NCBI GenBank assembly: GCA_041494805.1
Contig: JBGQBN010000017.1
Span: 1 to 64,000 of the forward strand
Source of the DNA: JBGQBN01 sp041494805
GTDB taxonomy: Bacteria; Acidobacteriota; Terriglobia; Terriglobales; Acidobacteriaceae
Direction of reading: 5' to 3'
DNA: 64,000 bases
Shown here: positions 36,477-46,317 of the stretch, in pieces
Numbering within the stretch: the stretch's first letter is position 1
Layout: each line of letters begins with the position of its first letter
Position numbers and translations under genes: made by a program
The notes under the pieces: generated by a model
The model's database searches: none
Told to the model about the DNA's origin: nothing
Seen by the model: the letters and a program-made list of their open reading frames with translations, nothing else

Positions 36477-36716
36477 TCACTGCCTCTTGGCCCACTGCAT
36501 GTCCATGGTTTCGTCCGGATGTTCCAGCCATTGGGTGGGACGCTTCTTAATCTTCAAAGGATCGGAAAAAATCCGCACCATAATGCCGAAGGGCAACAGC
36601 ACGATCGCATACATGATCGTGAGCAGCACCCGGGCCTGGAAATTCCCGATCTTCTTGGCCAGGCGGGTCCAGGCTGCCCAGAAGTTCTTTAACCCTTGCC
36701 ACACAGGATTCGACAT
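36477..36716 (-). CDS. Small membrane protein linked to carbamoyltransferase
   Basis: 79 aa with one hydrophobic segment (ARVLLTIMYAIVLLPFGIMVRIF, residues ~28-50, shown as a region rather than a motif) and a basic/aromatic C terminus (PLKIKKRPTQWLEHPDE). RBS AAGGGG about 6 nt before the ATG. It sits between the DUF5989-type gene (9 nt upstream) and the carbamoyltransferase (4 nt downstream). Possibly an SxtJ-like or other accessory protein that holds the carbamoyltransferase at the membrane. No catalytic residues recognised. Confidence 0.65.
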   Translation of the reverse strand: MSNPVWQGLKNFWAAWTRLAKKIGNFQARVLLTIMYAIVLLPFGIMVRIFSDPLKIKKRPTQWLEHPDETMDMQWAKRQ

Positions 36717-36725
36717 TCTTTCCCC

Positions 36726-36905
36726 TTAGAACAGCGTGTAGATGAACGGAGCGATTGCCGAGCTCTGCGCCAGCACCAGCACCACACCCAGAATCAGGAT
36801 AATGGTGACAATCGGCAGCATCCACCAGCGCTTGTTGTTCCAGAAGAACGAGAGCAGTTCTCCCGCAATTCCGAAACGTCGTGCTGCAACATCAATCATG
36901 CCCAT
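36726..36905 (-). CDS. DUF5989-type small membrane protein
   Basis: 59 aa from ATG 36905 (RBS GGAGGAG; an ATG two codons later has better spacing). Sequence starts MGMIDVAARRFGIAGELL, then WNNKRWWMLP and a hydrophobic helix ending in an aromatic IAPFIYTLF. Size, W-rich junction and position directly before a carbamoyltransferase gene fit the DUF5989 family as I remember it. Easy to miss because of its length. Function unknown; probably a partner of the two following genes. Confidence 0.7.
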   Translation of the reverse strand: MGMIDVAARRFGIAGELLSFFWNNKRWWMLPIVTIILILGVVLVLAQSSAIAPFIYTLF

Positions 36906-36937
36906 AGACTCCTCCTAATGTCTAATTCCACAGGTAA

Positions 36938-37741
36938 CTAACCGTATAACAAATCCGAAGTGGGTGAAACGCCGTTGGTGTCGAACGAGCGTAACCCTAA
37001 CAACTGGAGCGTCAGCAAGGTAACGTACGCCGGATTCAGGTACACGTAACGCCGCCACAGGCGGCGCGGTTCCATGCACAAGCGGAAGAACCATTCCATA
37101 CCCATGTCCTGGATCCAACGGGGTGCCTGCCGGACCTCCCCTGCGATGAACGGAAATGCCGCGCCCACGGCCAAGGCCGGCATGGGCAGCAAATTGTGAA
37201 ACTCATAAACGAAAACTTCCTGCCGGGGGCAGCCGAGGCCTACAAACACCATGGTAGCGCCGGAAGCCTTGATACGCTCTGCCAGCTGAATCTTCTCCTC
37301 GGGAGTAAGCCGCCTGAATTTCGACGGCTCCATGCCGGCGATGATCAGGTTGGGATACTTGTTCCGGAGGTGCCTGCGCATACCGTCGAGGATGGAGGGC
37401 GTGGCGCCGTAGAAGAATACCGGCAATCCCTCCTGGGCAGCGCGTTCGCAGAGATACAAAGTCAGATTGGGCCCGTAGCAGCGGTCACGGAGCGGCGCCT
37501 TGTATAGCAGGTTCAGGGCCCAGCGTACGGGCTGTCCATCGGGCAACACCACGCTCAGATTGTTCAGACGATGCTTGTGCTCGCGGTCGAGCGCGCCCGT
37601 CATCAGGCCGTGGACAGCCAGCGCCGAGATAGAGGCGGCACGGCCTTCCCGCGCGGCGCGGATCACGTAGTCAATGGCACCGTCGTAGTCGATGACGTCT
37701 ACCAGAATGCCGAGTACGTTCTTTTTCCCGGTATGAATCAT
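36938..37741 (-). CDS. WecG/TagA/CpsF-family glycosyltransferase
   Basis: 267 aa. Family motifs: [56 protein letters not shown] and [17 protein letters not shown], ending with [19 protein letters not shown]. Members transfer N-acetylmannosaminuronic acid or N-acetylmannosamine to a lipid-linked sugar at the inner membrane. Here probably the second or later step in building the repeat unit. Overlaps the epimerase gene by 4 nt (ATGA). Donor sugar not predictable. Confidence 0.9.
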   Translation of the reverse strand: MIHTGKKNVLGILVDVIDYDGAIDYVIRAAREGRAASISALAVHGLMTGALDREHKHRLNNLSVVLPDGQPVRWALNLLYKAPLRDRCYGPNLTLYLCERAAQEGLPVFFYGATPSILDGMRRHLRNKYPNLIIAGMEPSKFRRLTPEEKIQLAERIKASGATMVFVGLGCPRQEVFVYEFHNLLPMPALAVGAAFPFIAGEVRQAPRWIQDMGMEWFFRLCMEPRRLWRRYVYLNPAYVTLLTLQLLGLRSFDTNGVSPTSDLLYG

Positions 37742-38808
37742 GCGATCTTTTTCCAGCGGTCGAGGTTCATTTCGTAGATTTCCTGCAGGATTGCTGGAAC
37801 GTCATAGTTGTGCCGCCAGGACGGGTAGTGCTGTTGAAAGCGCGAGACATCGCTGATCCACCAGATGTGATCCCCCTGCCGGTTCTGCTCCACGTACTGG
37901 GAGTGAAGTTTCTTGCCGCTGATCCGCTCGCACAAGTCGATGGCCTCGATCATCGAACAGTTGCTATAGCGGCCGCCGCCCATGTTGTAAACCTCGCCCG
38001 AGCGCGGGCTCTTGAAGAACTCGTCGAAGGCGCGGATCAGATCGTTGCTGTGGATGTTGTCGCGCACCTGTTTGCACTTGTAACCGAAAATTGTGTACGG
38101 AGTTCCGGTCACGGCGCACTTCATCAGGTAAGCCAGAAAACCATGGAGCTGAGTGCCGGAGTGGTTGGGGCCGGTCAAACACCCGCCACGGAAGCAGGCC
38201 GTGCGCATTCCGAAGTAGCGTCCGTACTCCTGTACCAGCACGTCTGCGGCTACTTTGGAAGCGCCGAACAAGCTGTGCATGGTGTGGTCGATCGACATGG
38301 TTTCGGGAATGCCGTTGACATACGCGTGATCGGGGTCGATTTCCCAGCGAGTTTCGAGCTCCACCAGCGGCAGAAAGTTTGGGGTGTCACCGTAAACCTT
38401 GTTAGTGGAGACGAAAATGAAAGTGGCATCGGGAGCGAATTGCCGCGTGGCCTCGAGCAACACCAGTGTGCCCTGCGCGTTCACCGTGAAGTCGACCATC
38501 GGATTGCGCGCGGCCCAATCGTGCGAAGGCTGGGCGGCGGTGTGCACGATCAGCTTGATGTCTTTGCCATGACGTTCGAAAATTCTGGAGATTTCCATCT
38601 GGTTACGGATATCGACGTCGTGGTGGGTGTAGGACTTGATCTCCCGCTTCAGGCGGTCTCTCACCCAAGCGGTTGATGCCTCTTCGCCGAAAAACTCTTT
38701 GCGCATGCCGTTGTCGATGCCGGTGACGTCCATGCCTTTTTCGGTGAAGTAGGCCACGGTCTCTGATCCCACCAGGCCAGCCGATCCGGTAATGATGGCA
38801 ACGCTCAT
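37738..38808 (-). CDS. NAD-dependent nucleotide-sugar epimerase/dehydratase (CDP-paratose 2-epimerase-like)
   Basis: 356 aa extended SDR. Rossmann motif [14 protein letters not shown]-binding [28 protein letters not shown], and [18 protein letters not shown], which resemble the CDP-paratose/tyvelose epimerase branch. At the usual YxxxK site the sequence reads FGASK, with Phe in the place of the catalytic Tyr. Some relatives share this, so it may use another base or another Tyr nearby. It provides a modified nucleotide sugar for the polymer; the exact substrate is not known. Confidence 0.8.
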   Translation of the reverse strand: MSVAIITGSAGLVGSETVAYFTEKGMDVTGIDNGMRKEFFGEEASTAWVRDRLKREIKSYTHHDVDIRNQMEISRIFERHGKDIKLIVHTAAQPSHDWAARNPMVDFTVNAQGTLVLLEATRQFAPDATFIFVSTNKVYGDTPNFLPLVELETRWEIDPDHAYVNGIPETMSIDHTMHSLFGASKVAADVLVQEYGRYFGMRTACFRGGCLTGPNHSGTQLHGFLAYLMKCAVTGTPYTIFGYKCKQVRDNIHSNDLIRAFDEFFKSPRSGEVYNMGGGRYSNCSMIEAIDLCERISGKKLHSQYVEQNRQGDHIWWISDVSRFQQHYPSWRHNYDVPAILQEIYEMNLDRWKKIA

Positions 38809-38833
38809 AGATGATTTGTTCCTGAGGTGTTCG

Positions 38834-40054
38834 CTAACTGCGGGAGAGACTCAAGTCCAGCTCAGCGTCTACTGCAATCTCAGCGGCCTGGGGGGCGCCA
38901 GCGCGCCGGTAAATATCCATCAACAGCGGATAGTTTTTCTCTGCCGTGTACTTGGCCTCGTACTCCTGCCGGGCTGCTTTTCCCATGCTTCGCATCGCTT
39001 CTACCTGGGACCACGCCCAAGTCACTTTGCGGGCCAAGTCCGCGGAATTTCCGGCAGTGAAGTGGAGGCCGGTGCGGCCGTCTTCGACCAGTTCCTGCAT
39101 ACCACCGAGCCGCGAGCAGATCACCGGGACGCCGCAGGCAAATGCCTCGGCGATGCCCATGGGGAAATTTTCGTAGCACTGACTCGGCGCCACCAGGAAC
39201 CGGGCGGACTTGATCATGTCCTGCGTTTGCCGGCGTGGCAGACGGCCATGAAAAGTGACGCTGGTGAGCTTGAGCTCGACGGCCATTGTCCGCAGTGAAG
39301 CGAGGAGCGGACCATCGCCTACAATCGAAAGCGGGATGTCGCTGTGCAACTGCTTCCACGCGGTCAGAAGCGTGTCCAGACCTTTTTCCTCGGACAGCCG
39401 GCCAACGAAAATAGCGTAGGAACCTTCCTCAGTGCGCTCGCCAGGATCGGGGTCCGCGAAGTTGGGTTTTACGCAAATCTTTTCCGCGGGTATACCGTGG
39501 GCGATGAATTTCTGACGCGAAAACTCGGAAAGGGCGATATACAAATCTGGCCGCGCCTGCCGCTGCCGCTGCACTGTGATCATGAGAGCCACCGTAGCCG
39601 TGGCTGGCCGTGACTCGCGAAAGCAGCCGTGGCGAATACCGCTCAACACAGTGTGGTCGGCGCATTCTTCGCAGACCTTGCCGTCACGAAAGAAGTTGGC
39701 CGCTGGGCAGAACAGCCGGTAATTGTGCAGCGTTTGTACCACAGGAACGCCGGCTTCCCGGCAAGCTGCGAACACCGACGGCGACATCATCATGAAAGTG
39801 TTGTGAACATGTACGACGTCCGGTTGCTGGTCGCGAAGCATGCGGACTAGAGCGTCCTTGGTGTCGGTGGACCAGGCAATATTCTTCACCAGAGCTAACT
39901 GTCGTACTCCGGTGTAGCTCTCGGCTTCAAAGTTGCTGCGGCAATACGTCAGCACTTGGTGGCCAGCGCGCTCAAGCAGCTCGCGCTCCTGCTCAAAAAC
40001 CACTTCTTCGCCGCCTGGTATCTGATAGCGATTATGAACCAGCAGGATTTTCAT
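38834..40054 (-). CDS. GT4-family glycosyltransferase
   Basis: 406 aa from ATG 40054; longer in-frame extensions lack family residues and overlap the deacetylase gene. GT-B fold: N-terminal [21 protein letters not shown] and [11 protein letters not shown]-terminal [24 protein letters not shown], and the donor-binding [18 protein letters not shown] with Glu-x7-Glu. An internal Cys-rich segment ([17 protein letters not shown]) is common in this subgroup. Retaining transferase that adds a sugar to the lipid-linked unit in the cytoplasm. Confidence 0.88.
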   Translation of the reverse strand: MKILLVHNRYQIPGGEEVVFEQERELLERAGHQVLTYCRSNFEAESYTGVRQLALVKNIAWSTDTKDALVRMLRDQQPDVVHVHNTFMMMSPSVFAACREAGVPVVQTLHNYRLFCPAANFFRDGKVCEECADHTVLSGIRHGCFRESRPATATVALMITVQRQRQARPDLYIALSEFSRQKFIAHGIPAEKICVKPNFADPDPGERTEEGSYAIFVGRLSEEKGLDTLLTAWKQLHSDIPLSIVGDGPLLASLRTMAVELKLTSVTFHGRLPRRQTQDMIKSARFLVAPSQCYENFPMGIAEAFACGVPVICSRLGGMQELVEDGRTGLHFTAGNSADLARKVTWAWSQVEAMRSMGKAARQEYEAKYTAEKNYPLLMDIYRRAGAPQAAEIAVDAELDLSLSRS

Positions 40055-40071
40055 GGTTGGTCTGGGCAGTG

Positions 40072-40824
40072 CTAGTTCGTGTGATTTGCGAGGTACTGCA
40101 CGAGATCGCCGTTGTTCAGATAGAGGACGTCTTCGCGTCGGCAGACATAGTCCAGCATTTCCGGCATCTGGTTCCACAATCCGAGCTGATCGATCTCCCA
40201 GGAATGACCCCAGAGGTGCCAGATTCCGCCCTCCTCGAGGACCCGATCGAAAAGTTTCTTGCCGATTGCGATCCAGTCATCGTCGAAGCTTAGCCGCGTC
40301 ACGTAGTCATAGAGGCGGCCGACATTGCGCGAGCGCGCAATGTTCCGCAGGTACTCGGTGCGGGTGTGGGGATAGACCTGGGTGCTGGTGGGCAAATCGT
40401 ATGGGCCGTATTTCGTCTCCGTCGCGAGCAGGCGCACCGTCCGCGCGCCATCATAGCCGGCTTTCTTGAGCGCCTCGACGACCTGTCCGGTGTACCTTCC
40501 GCGGGGATAACAAAACATGCCTACACGCTTGCCCAGCGTATCTTCGAGCATGGCTTTGCAGGTGGTCACAACGTAATCCACCTTCTGCGCGGGAATCTGC
40601 GACAAGATTTCGTGTCCGATGGTGTGTCCGCCAATTTCGAAACCCTCGGCGGTCAAAGAGCGCAGGTCGTCTTGACTCAACGAGGGATTGCCGTTGAATG
40701 GCTCGATGGGGACATAGAACGTTCCACGCATATCGCGGGAGCGGAGCAGGTCGGCGATTCGGAGATCGCGGATGTCGCCGTCGTCCCAGCTGGTCGTGAC
40801 GATTTTGAGTTTCTTCTGGCTCAC
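40072..40824 (-). CDS. Polysaccharide deacetylase (NodB/CE4 superfamily)
   Basis: 250 aa. Metal/catalytic motif 1 TTSWDDGDIRD, motif 2 GGHTIGHEIL (His-x3-His metal site), motif 3 CYPRGRYT, and a late HLWGHSWEI. No signal peptide, so it may act on lipid-linked or nucleotide-linked sugars in the cytosol, or be secreted by another route. It would remove N- or O-acetyl groups. Between the GH10 and GT4 genes in one transcript. Confidence 0.85.
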   Translation of the reverse strand: MSQKKLKIVTTSWDDGDIRDLRIADLLRSRDMRGTFYVPIEPFNGNPSLSQDDLRSLTAEGFEIGGHTIGHEILSQIPAQKVDYVVTTCKAMLEDTLGKRVGMFCYPRGRYTGQVVEALKKAGYDGARTVRLLATETKYGPYDLPTSTQVYPHTRTEYLRNIARSRNVGRLYDYVTRLSFDDDWIAIGKKLFDRVLEEGGIWHLWGHSWEIDQLGLWNQMPEMLDYVCRREDVLYLNNGDLVQYLANHTN

Positions 40825-40891
40825 TGCGGTGTGTGACCGGCCGAGCTTTGCTGATGGACAGCCGGGGCGGCTGTCCCAAACGTGGATCTTG

Positions 40892-41980
40892 CTAATTGCG
40901 GGCTGCTGCTTCCTTCAACGCATCCAGCACGCCGTAGTAGGCGGGCTTCTTTTGGTAGCTCTCGTCGAAGAGGTCGGGCTTGGCGTCATGCAAATCTTCC
41001 TGCTTCTTGTTCACCAGCCAGGTATCTTTGTCCGACATATCCCAGATGTTCATGCCTTTGCAATTGGAGTCTGCGAGGCAGGCCGCGGCTACGTCGTGAT
41101 AGATCTTGCGCTGTGCCTCCCATGGACCCTGAACTGTTCCAGGGGGACCCTGATACACATCCATCTCGGTGATGTAGACGGTCGTGCCCAGTTCGCGCGC
41201 TCGGCGCAGAAAATCCTTGAACTGATCGATGTAGTTGGGAACAAGCCGGTGGGCCTCAAGGTGCATCTCGGTTCCGACACCGTCGATGGGCACACCCTGC
41301 GCCTTCAGGCGCTTCACGATGCCGAAGAATTCATCGGCCATTCCTTGATCAATGCCGGTCTGACCGAAGGTCTGGTTCAGAACCAGGGGGACACTCGTGG
41401 CTTCGCGCGCGTAGCGAAAAGCCTTGGCGATGTATTCGTCGTGACCCATGACGGTTTCCCACGGATTGTTGCGGTGAGACAGCGGTTCGTTGACCACGCC
41501 CCATGCGTAAAAGGCATCTCCGCCGTGGCGCACCGTGGTCTGAATGTGTTGGCGCATGATGTCTTCCAATTGCTGTGGTGTAAAACCACCACCACTACGC
41601 CGCCCCTGTTGCCATTTCTGCTGCATCCAGGACGGCAGGGAATCGGGGCGGTAGATCAGCGCCGAACCCCAGATTTTCATGTTGTTATCTTTGGCAAACC
41701 GGATCGTACGATCCATTACCTTGAAGTCAAAGTCGCCTTGACCATTTCTCTCCAAGGCGCCCATCATCGCCATCTCGGTGGTGGAGTTGAACTCCCGCGC
41801 CAGAATCTTTCGGCCCTCCACGTCCTGGTCCCATGACTTGGGCCGAATTCCGGAACCAATGCGGAATTCTAATTTATCGGCATATTGACGCAGGGTCTCG
41901 CTGTCATTGGACTTCTTGTCCGCCGCGCCAGCCATGCCCAACAGGGTGGAAAGGATAAGAGCCAGGAAACAAATCTTCAT
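40892..41980 (-). CDS. GH10 endo-beta-1,4-xylanase family glycoside hydrolase
   Basis: 362 aa from ATG 41980, which opens a clean signal peptide (MKICFLALILSTLLGMAGA); the start 54 bp upstream would spoil it and overlap the previous gene. GH10 barrel with acid/base Glu in AWGVVNEPLS and nucleophile Glu in VYITEMDVYQ, plus GSALIYRPDSLPSWM. Predicted to act in the periplasm. Xylanase is the family's main activity; inside an EPS locus, 7 bp after the ligase/polymerase gene, it more likely trims or clears the home-made polymer. Confidence 0.87.
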   Translation of the reverse strand: MKICFLALILSTLLGMAGAADKKSNDSETLRQYADKLEFRIGSGIRPKSWDQDVEGRKILAREFNSTTEMAMMGALERNGQGDFDFKVMDRTIRFAKDNNMKIWGSALIYRPDSLPSWMQQKWQQGRRSGGGFTPQQLEDIMRQHIQTTVRHGGDAFYAWGVVNEPLSHRNNPWETVMGHDEYIAKAFRYAREATSVPLVLNQTFGQTGIDQGMADEFFGIVKRLKAQGVPIDGVGTEMHLEAHRLVPNYIDQFKDFLRRARELGTTVYITEMDVYQGPPGTVQGPWEAQRKIYHDVAAACLADSNCKGMNIWDMSDKDTWLVNKKQEDLHDAKPDLFDESYQKKPAYYGVLDALKEAAARN

Positions 41981-41987
41981 CGCCGAA

Positions 41988-43592
41988 CTAAACACCGGGC
42001 TCCATGGAAAGTTGCGCGGGCGCCGGGTACTCACGCGGTTTCCGCTGCTTCAGATATTTTCGCCGGATGAACTCAGCGGCCCCGAGCGCAACGAAAAAGT
42101 GACAGGGTGGATGCAGGCTCAAGTCGGTCATGAAGAACATGCGGACCGAAACCACGGTGAGCACGGCCATGCCCTCGTAGGCCAACTGGCGATCGTAAAT
42201 ATCGAATTTCTTGCTGATGGTGCCGTGAACCAGAAGGTACCAGGCGGTTGCCATGATAAGCAGCGCGGGCACCACTCCCCAGGCTCCCATGCCGACGATA
42301 ATCTCAACCCAGTCACTGTGAATGGTAGCGGTTGAACTGAAACCGATCTTGGCCAGCACGCCAAATCTGGCGGCGGCCCACATGCCCAGGCCAGTGAAGG
42401 GGTAGTTGGAGAATTTCTCCAACGCAACTTGCCACCATTCAATGCGGCCACTGAGCGAATCAAACTGGCTGGCGCCCTGGCCGCGCTGCACGTACAGGTA
42501 GAGCACTTCCCAAAAGCCGCTCACGATGATCACGAAAACGCTCGCAATCACGATGGCAGCGCCCTGCGCGATGCGTCTTGAAAGTAGAAAGATGAGGAAC
42601 ACCGCGATGCAGAACCCGCCGAGAGCGGAGCGCGTTTGAGCGTAGATGACGGTGACAAACCCGAACAAAAACACAAACATGTACCAGGCCGTATTTACCC
42701 GCTTGCGATTCACGGGCAGAAGACGGCATAGCGCGAGCGCCGTCAGACAGGCGGCGTACTCTCCGATCTGGTTGGAGGAAACGTCGGGGAACACGCCTTG
42801 CAGCCACACGCCCAATTCTCCAATGCCCTGTTGCCCGTAGATGCCGCCTTTGGCCAGCGCATCCACCGGATCCCAGATACAGCCGATCCAGACGTTGACC
42901 AGCATGAGTCCGTACAGAATCCAAACCCAGTCGGTAAATTTCTTCCAGTCTTCCGACTTGGTAACCATCACCAGCACGGCGGCTAACAGGCAAACATCCA
43001 CGCCATATTCCACCGCCTTGTAGAAGGTCCACGCCGCGTAAACCGACCAGATCGTTGAGAGCAGGGCCATCAGGTCAAACCAAATAAGCAAGCCGATGAC
43101 GCCACGAAACGTTGAACTGAGCCAGGCCACGCGCCGCATGAAAAGTTTCACCAGCAAAACCGTGCCCACGAATCCCACGGTTACGATGCGGAAGGCCGCG
43201 GCCGTGTCCACCGGAGCTTCCACGCCTTCGACGGCGGTACGCTTGCGGAACACAAGACCGCTGACGAAGATGATGAGCCACAGCCAATGCCACCACTGCA
43301 GGCTCCGCACCATTTCCACGGTGCCTTGCCAGGCTTGGCGGAAGGTGTGGTAGAAGTACACCGACCCCACCGCTCCGCCCACCAGAAGTGACAGGAAGAT
43401 GTAGGTGTCATAGCTGCGATAGCTGTGGAGGTGTTTGGTGACAAAGCTCTGGAATTCGAGAATGGTGAAGAAGCCCAGGCCTCCGAGCAGCAAGAAGAGT
43501 ACGATCTGCCAGGGCGGACCAGCTTCGCCTGAACGCTGATACCACGGTCCCGATCCGTTCCCGAATTTTCCGGAATTGCCGACAGTTGCCAC
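41988..43592 (-). CDS. O-antigen ligase/polymerase family membrane protein (Wzy_C)
   Basis: 534 aa with about 12 membrane helices. The large periplasmic loop after mid-protein has the Wzy_C pattern: AQTRSALGGF (conserved Arg), SLSGRIEWW, YPFTGLGMWAAARFG and STATIHSDWVEIIVGMG (conserved His). Polymerises or ligates lipid-linked repeats at the periplasmic face. In this locus it is the best candidate for the EPS polymerase, working with the Wzz-like and export proteins upstream. Confidence 0.87.
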   Translation of the reverse strand: MATVGNSGKFGNGSGPWYQRSGEAGPPWQIVLFLLLGGLGFFTILEFQSFVTKHLHSYRSYDTYIFLSLLVGGAVGSVYFYHTFRQAWQGTVEMVRSLQWWHWLWLIIFVSGLVFRKRTAVEGVEAPVDTAAAFRIVTVGFVGTVLLVKLFMRRVAWLSSTFRGVIGLLIWFDLMALLSTIWSVYAAWTFYKAVEYGVDVCLLAAVLVMVTKSEDWKKFTDWVWILYGLMLVNVWIGCIWDPVDALAKGGIYGQQGIGELGVWLQGVFPDVSSNQIGEYAACLTALALCRLLPVNRKRVNTAWYMFVFLFGFVTVIYAQTRSALGGFCIAVFLIFLLSRRIAQGAAIVIASVFVIIVSGFWEVLYLYVQRGQGASQFDSLSGRIEWWQVALEKFSNYPFTGLGMWAAARFGVLAKIGFSSTATIHSDWVEIIVGMGAWGVVPALLIMATAWYLLVHGTISKKFDIYDRQLAYEGMAVLTVVSVRMFFMTDLSLHPPCHFFVALGAAEFIRRKYLKQRKPREYPAPAQLSMEPGV

Positions 43593-43605
43593 TGCGTGAC
43601 TCCTC

Positions 43606-44550
43606 TTACCTTACCTGCGGTTCGAGCTGCGGGTCGGCGGCTGCTATCGCGGCAGGCGATTGTATCTGAGCCTGCACGGATTCGATACGACGCCCACCTA
43701 CCGGGTATCCCATGCGTTCCAAAACTCTGCCCATGCGTTGCTCAATCAGTTCCACTTGCGCATCGCTCAAGCGGTTACGCCACCCACCCACCGAGCCACT
43801 GCGGATGAAGCGGCTTTCTTCCGATGCGCTGGGCTTGGGGGCGGCTTCGGAAAGCTGGGGTGAGCGCTGTTCTTTCTCTTGCATTCTCTGCACGGTGTTG
43901 TTGGCGATGGCGTCGCGCACGGTTTGGGGATCAACCATTACATCCAGGAAGTCCAATACGCGGTTCACAACTTGCTCGGTGTTGCGGCGCATCTCTTCGA
44001 ACTTGATCAACAGGAAGTTCGAACTTTGGGCGAGCGGTGAATCGGTCCAAGCTGGCACGTGCTGATGCCAGGGACTGAACGGGTTCACTTCTCCTTGCAG
44101 AAACTGTTGCAGGAACCGGTCGAAGTCATCTGGAACCCATCCCAAGGCTTTCTGGTAGGCAAATTCAGAAAGTACGACATCACGAACGTCGCGCACCAGG
44201 TAGATAGCTTTCCGGTACTGCTTGCGGTAGGGTTCGTGGGTCTTAATCAAACGTCCGCCGCCGGGGAGCAGAGGGATTGCCGGTCCGTGGAGCCCAACCT
44301 CGGCGACGATGTGATTCACTTCGTCGAACCCTGCAGTTTGCCCAGTGACCAGGATTTCAAAGAGTACGAATCGGAGCCAGGTGTTGCCGGACCTCGGATA
44401 GGAAGCGATAAATGCATCGCTCGAGTCCAGTCCCCAGTGGCGGAACCAGGTCAGAGGCGCGCGCAGTCCCGACTTCGCGACTTGGTACCAGACTCGCTTG
44501 GGATTGATCAAAATCGTATGCCTCTCGCGATCCGCTAGTAGCGCCACCAA
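43606..44550 (-). CDS. PAPS-dependent sulfotransferase (copy 2)
   Basis: 314 aa from a TTG (GTG next codon is an alternative). Shares long blocks with copy 1: SYPRSGNTWLRFVLFEIL, GRLIKTHEPYRKQYRKAIYLVRDVRDVVLSEF, DSPLAQSSNFLLIKFEEMRRNTEQ. PAPS loops intact. An insertion of about 20 residues (PQLSEAAPKPSASEE) and a longer Ala/Gln-rich tail set it apart. Probably sulfates a different position or sugar of the same polymer. The 192 bp before it hold no gene. Confidence 0.87.
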   Translation of the reverse strand: MVALLADRERHTILINPKRVWYQVAKSGLRAPLTWFRHWGLDSSDAFIASYPRSGNTWLRFVLFEILVTGQTAGFDEVNHIVAEVGLHGPAIPLLPGGGRLIKTHEPYRKQYRKAIYLVRDVRDVVLSEFAYQKALGWVPDDFDRFLQQFLQGEVNPFSPWHQHVPAWTDSPLAQSSNFLLIKFEEMRRNTEQVVNRVLDFLDVMVDPQTVRDAIANNTVQRMQEKEQRSPQLSEAAPKPSASEESRFIRSGSVGGWRNRLSDAQVELIEQRMGRVLERMGYPVGGRRIESVQAQIQSPAAIAAADPQLEPQVR

Positions 44551-44742
44551 CTGGCCAGATATGCCACGGTTCCACCAATCGAGCGGCGTAACCGCCTGAA
44601 AAGAGATGGCGTGGATACACGCACGCCCGGCTTGGGTTGCGGGGCTCGAAATCCCGACGCGGATCCCGAGGCGTTACCCTGTCCTGCAGTGTTTTGTTCG
44701 GCCTTCATGCTAGGAATCTCCCAAAGCTGCGATCGGCATCCA

Positions 44743-46260
44743 TCAGTTCACAATTGCCCGAATCTTGCCGTTGGCCTTGTCGACTTTGCTCAATGCGGCA
44801 GCCTGCTTGCGACGCGGAGCTGGTTGCACAACGCTAAGAGCAGGGAAGTGATGACCCGCGCCCTCCCGTCCCATGGAGTGATACTCGAAGCCCGCCTTGC
44901 GCGCTTCCGCGGGATCGTAAAGGTTTCGTCCATCTACTAAGACCGGCACTTCCATCAAGTCGTGCACGCGCCGCAAATCCAGTTCGCGGAACTCGTTCCA
45001 CTCGGTGAGCACGAGCAGAGCGTGTGCCCCGGCCGCGGCTTCGTATCCGGTGCGGCAGTAGGTCACGCGGCCCGGCTGTTCGGGAAGAATGTGCTGCGCG
45101 TTGGGCATGGCCTCCGGGTCGTATAAGCGCACGGAAGCACCCTCTCGCAGAAGCGCATCGATGATCTTCAAAGCCGGGGCTTCGCGGATATCGTCGGTGT
45201 TGGGCTTGAAAGCCAGGCCCAGTACGCCGATTGTCTTGCCCTGCGTCACCCACAGAGCCTTGCGCAACTTCTTCAGGAAAACCTCGATCCGGCGCACATT
45301 TATGCGCTCGACTTCCCGCAGCAGTGAGCAGTCCACGCCATGTTCTTCGCCCAGGTAAGCAAAGGCGCGGAGGTCTTTCGGGAAGCAATAGCCGCCAAAG
45401 CCGATGCCGGCGTTGAGGAACCCGGTTCCAATACGAGGATCGAGGCCGATTCCGCGGGCGACGTTGACCACGTCGGCTCCAACTGCTTCGCACATGTCCG
45501 ACACCATGTTGATGAATGAGATCTTGGTGGAAAGAAACGCGTTGGCGGCGTGCTTAATGAGCTCCGAGGTGGTCAGATTGGTCACCACAATGGGGCAGTT
45601 CAGCGGGCGATAAATCTCCTCCAGCAGTTGCCGTGCGTGTTCCGACTCCACGCCGATCACAATCCGGTCCGGTTTGAAGAAATTCTCGACCGCGCGTCCT
45701 TCCTGCAGAAATTCCGGATTGGAGGCCACGTCGAAGTGGGGCAGAACGGCCGGGCTGCGGTGCTTGCCGTTTCCATTCTTGCCGTTGGGCCGTGACTCCA
45801 CGCGGGCATAGCGGGCGATGGTTTTCTTCACCCAATGTGCGGTAATAGCGGGAACCGTGCTCTTCTCAACAATCAGTTTGTATCCGTTGAGGTTACGAGC
45901 CACCAGGCGGGCAATGCTTTCAATCTGGGTGAGATCGGCCTTCCCGTCGTCGCCCTGAGGTGTGCCAACACAGACAAACAGAACGGTTGACGACGCGATG
46001 GCGCCATCTACATCCGTTGTCGGGGTGAAACGGCCCGAGTCGAGGTGTTTCCGCAGGAGTGGTTCGAGGTCGGGCTCATAGAACCAGGACTTACCTGCCT
46101 TCAGGGTTGCGACTGCTTCCGGATTGGAGTCCGCCCCGATCACCCCCCAGCCAAGCTCGGCGAGTCCGAGTGCCGTCGGAAGTCCCACGTGGCCCATCCC
46201 CAAAACCGCAATTTTCGTCTTCTCGATGCTCGTCTTTGCTGTGTGACCATTGCCAGCCAT
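44743..46260 (-). CDS. UDP-glucose/GDP-mannose 6-dehydrogenase family enzyme
   Basis: 505 aa from ATG 46260; a TTG 45 bp upstream is possible. NAD-binding IAVLGMGHVGLPTALGLAE, VCVGTPQGDDGKADL, the catalytic Cys in GIGFGGYCFPKDLRAF, and the C-terminal VLGLAFKPNTDDIREAP. Oxidises a nucleotide sugar twice to the uronic acid, UDP-glucuronate being the default guess (Ugd/TuaD). Gives an acidic polymer. A Gly/Asn/Lys-rich insertion (RPNGKNGNGKHRS) lies near residue 165. Confidence 0.88.
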   Translation of the reverse strand: MAGNGHTAKTSIEKTKIAVLGMGHVGLPTALGLAELGWGVIGADSNPEAVATLKAGKSWFYEPDLEPLLRKHLDSGRFTPTTDVDGAIASSTVLFVCVGTPQGDDGKADLTQIESIARLVARNLNGYKLIVEKSTVPAITAHWVKKTIARYARVESRPNGKNGNGKHRSPAVLPHFDVASNPEFLQEGRAVENFFKPDRIVIGVESEHARQLLEEIYRPLNCPIVVTNLTTSELIKHAANAFLSTKISFINMVSDMCEAVGADVVNVARGIGLDPRIGTGFLNAGIGFGGYCFPKDLRAFAYLGEEHGVDCSLLREVERINVRRIEVFLKKLRKALWVTQGKTIGVLGLAFKPNTDDIREAPALKIIDALLREGASVRLYDPEAMPNAQHILPEQPGRVTYCRTGYEAAAGAHALLVLTEWNEFRELDLRRVHDLMEVPVLVDGRNLYDPAEARKAGFEYHSMGREGAGHHFPALSVVQPAPRRKQAAALSKVDKANGKIRAIVN

Positions 46261-46317
46261 TCGCGGAGCCCCCCAAGGTGATTTGATAACGGTGTTGCGA
46301 ATCAAAAACTGAAAATC

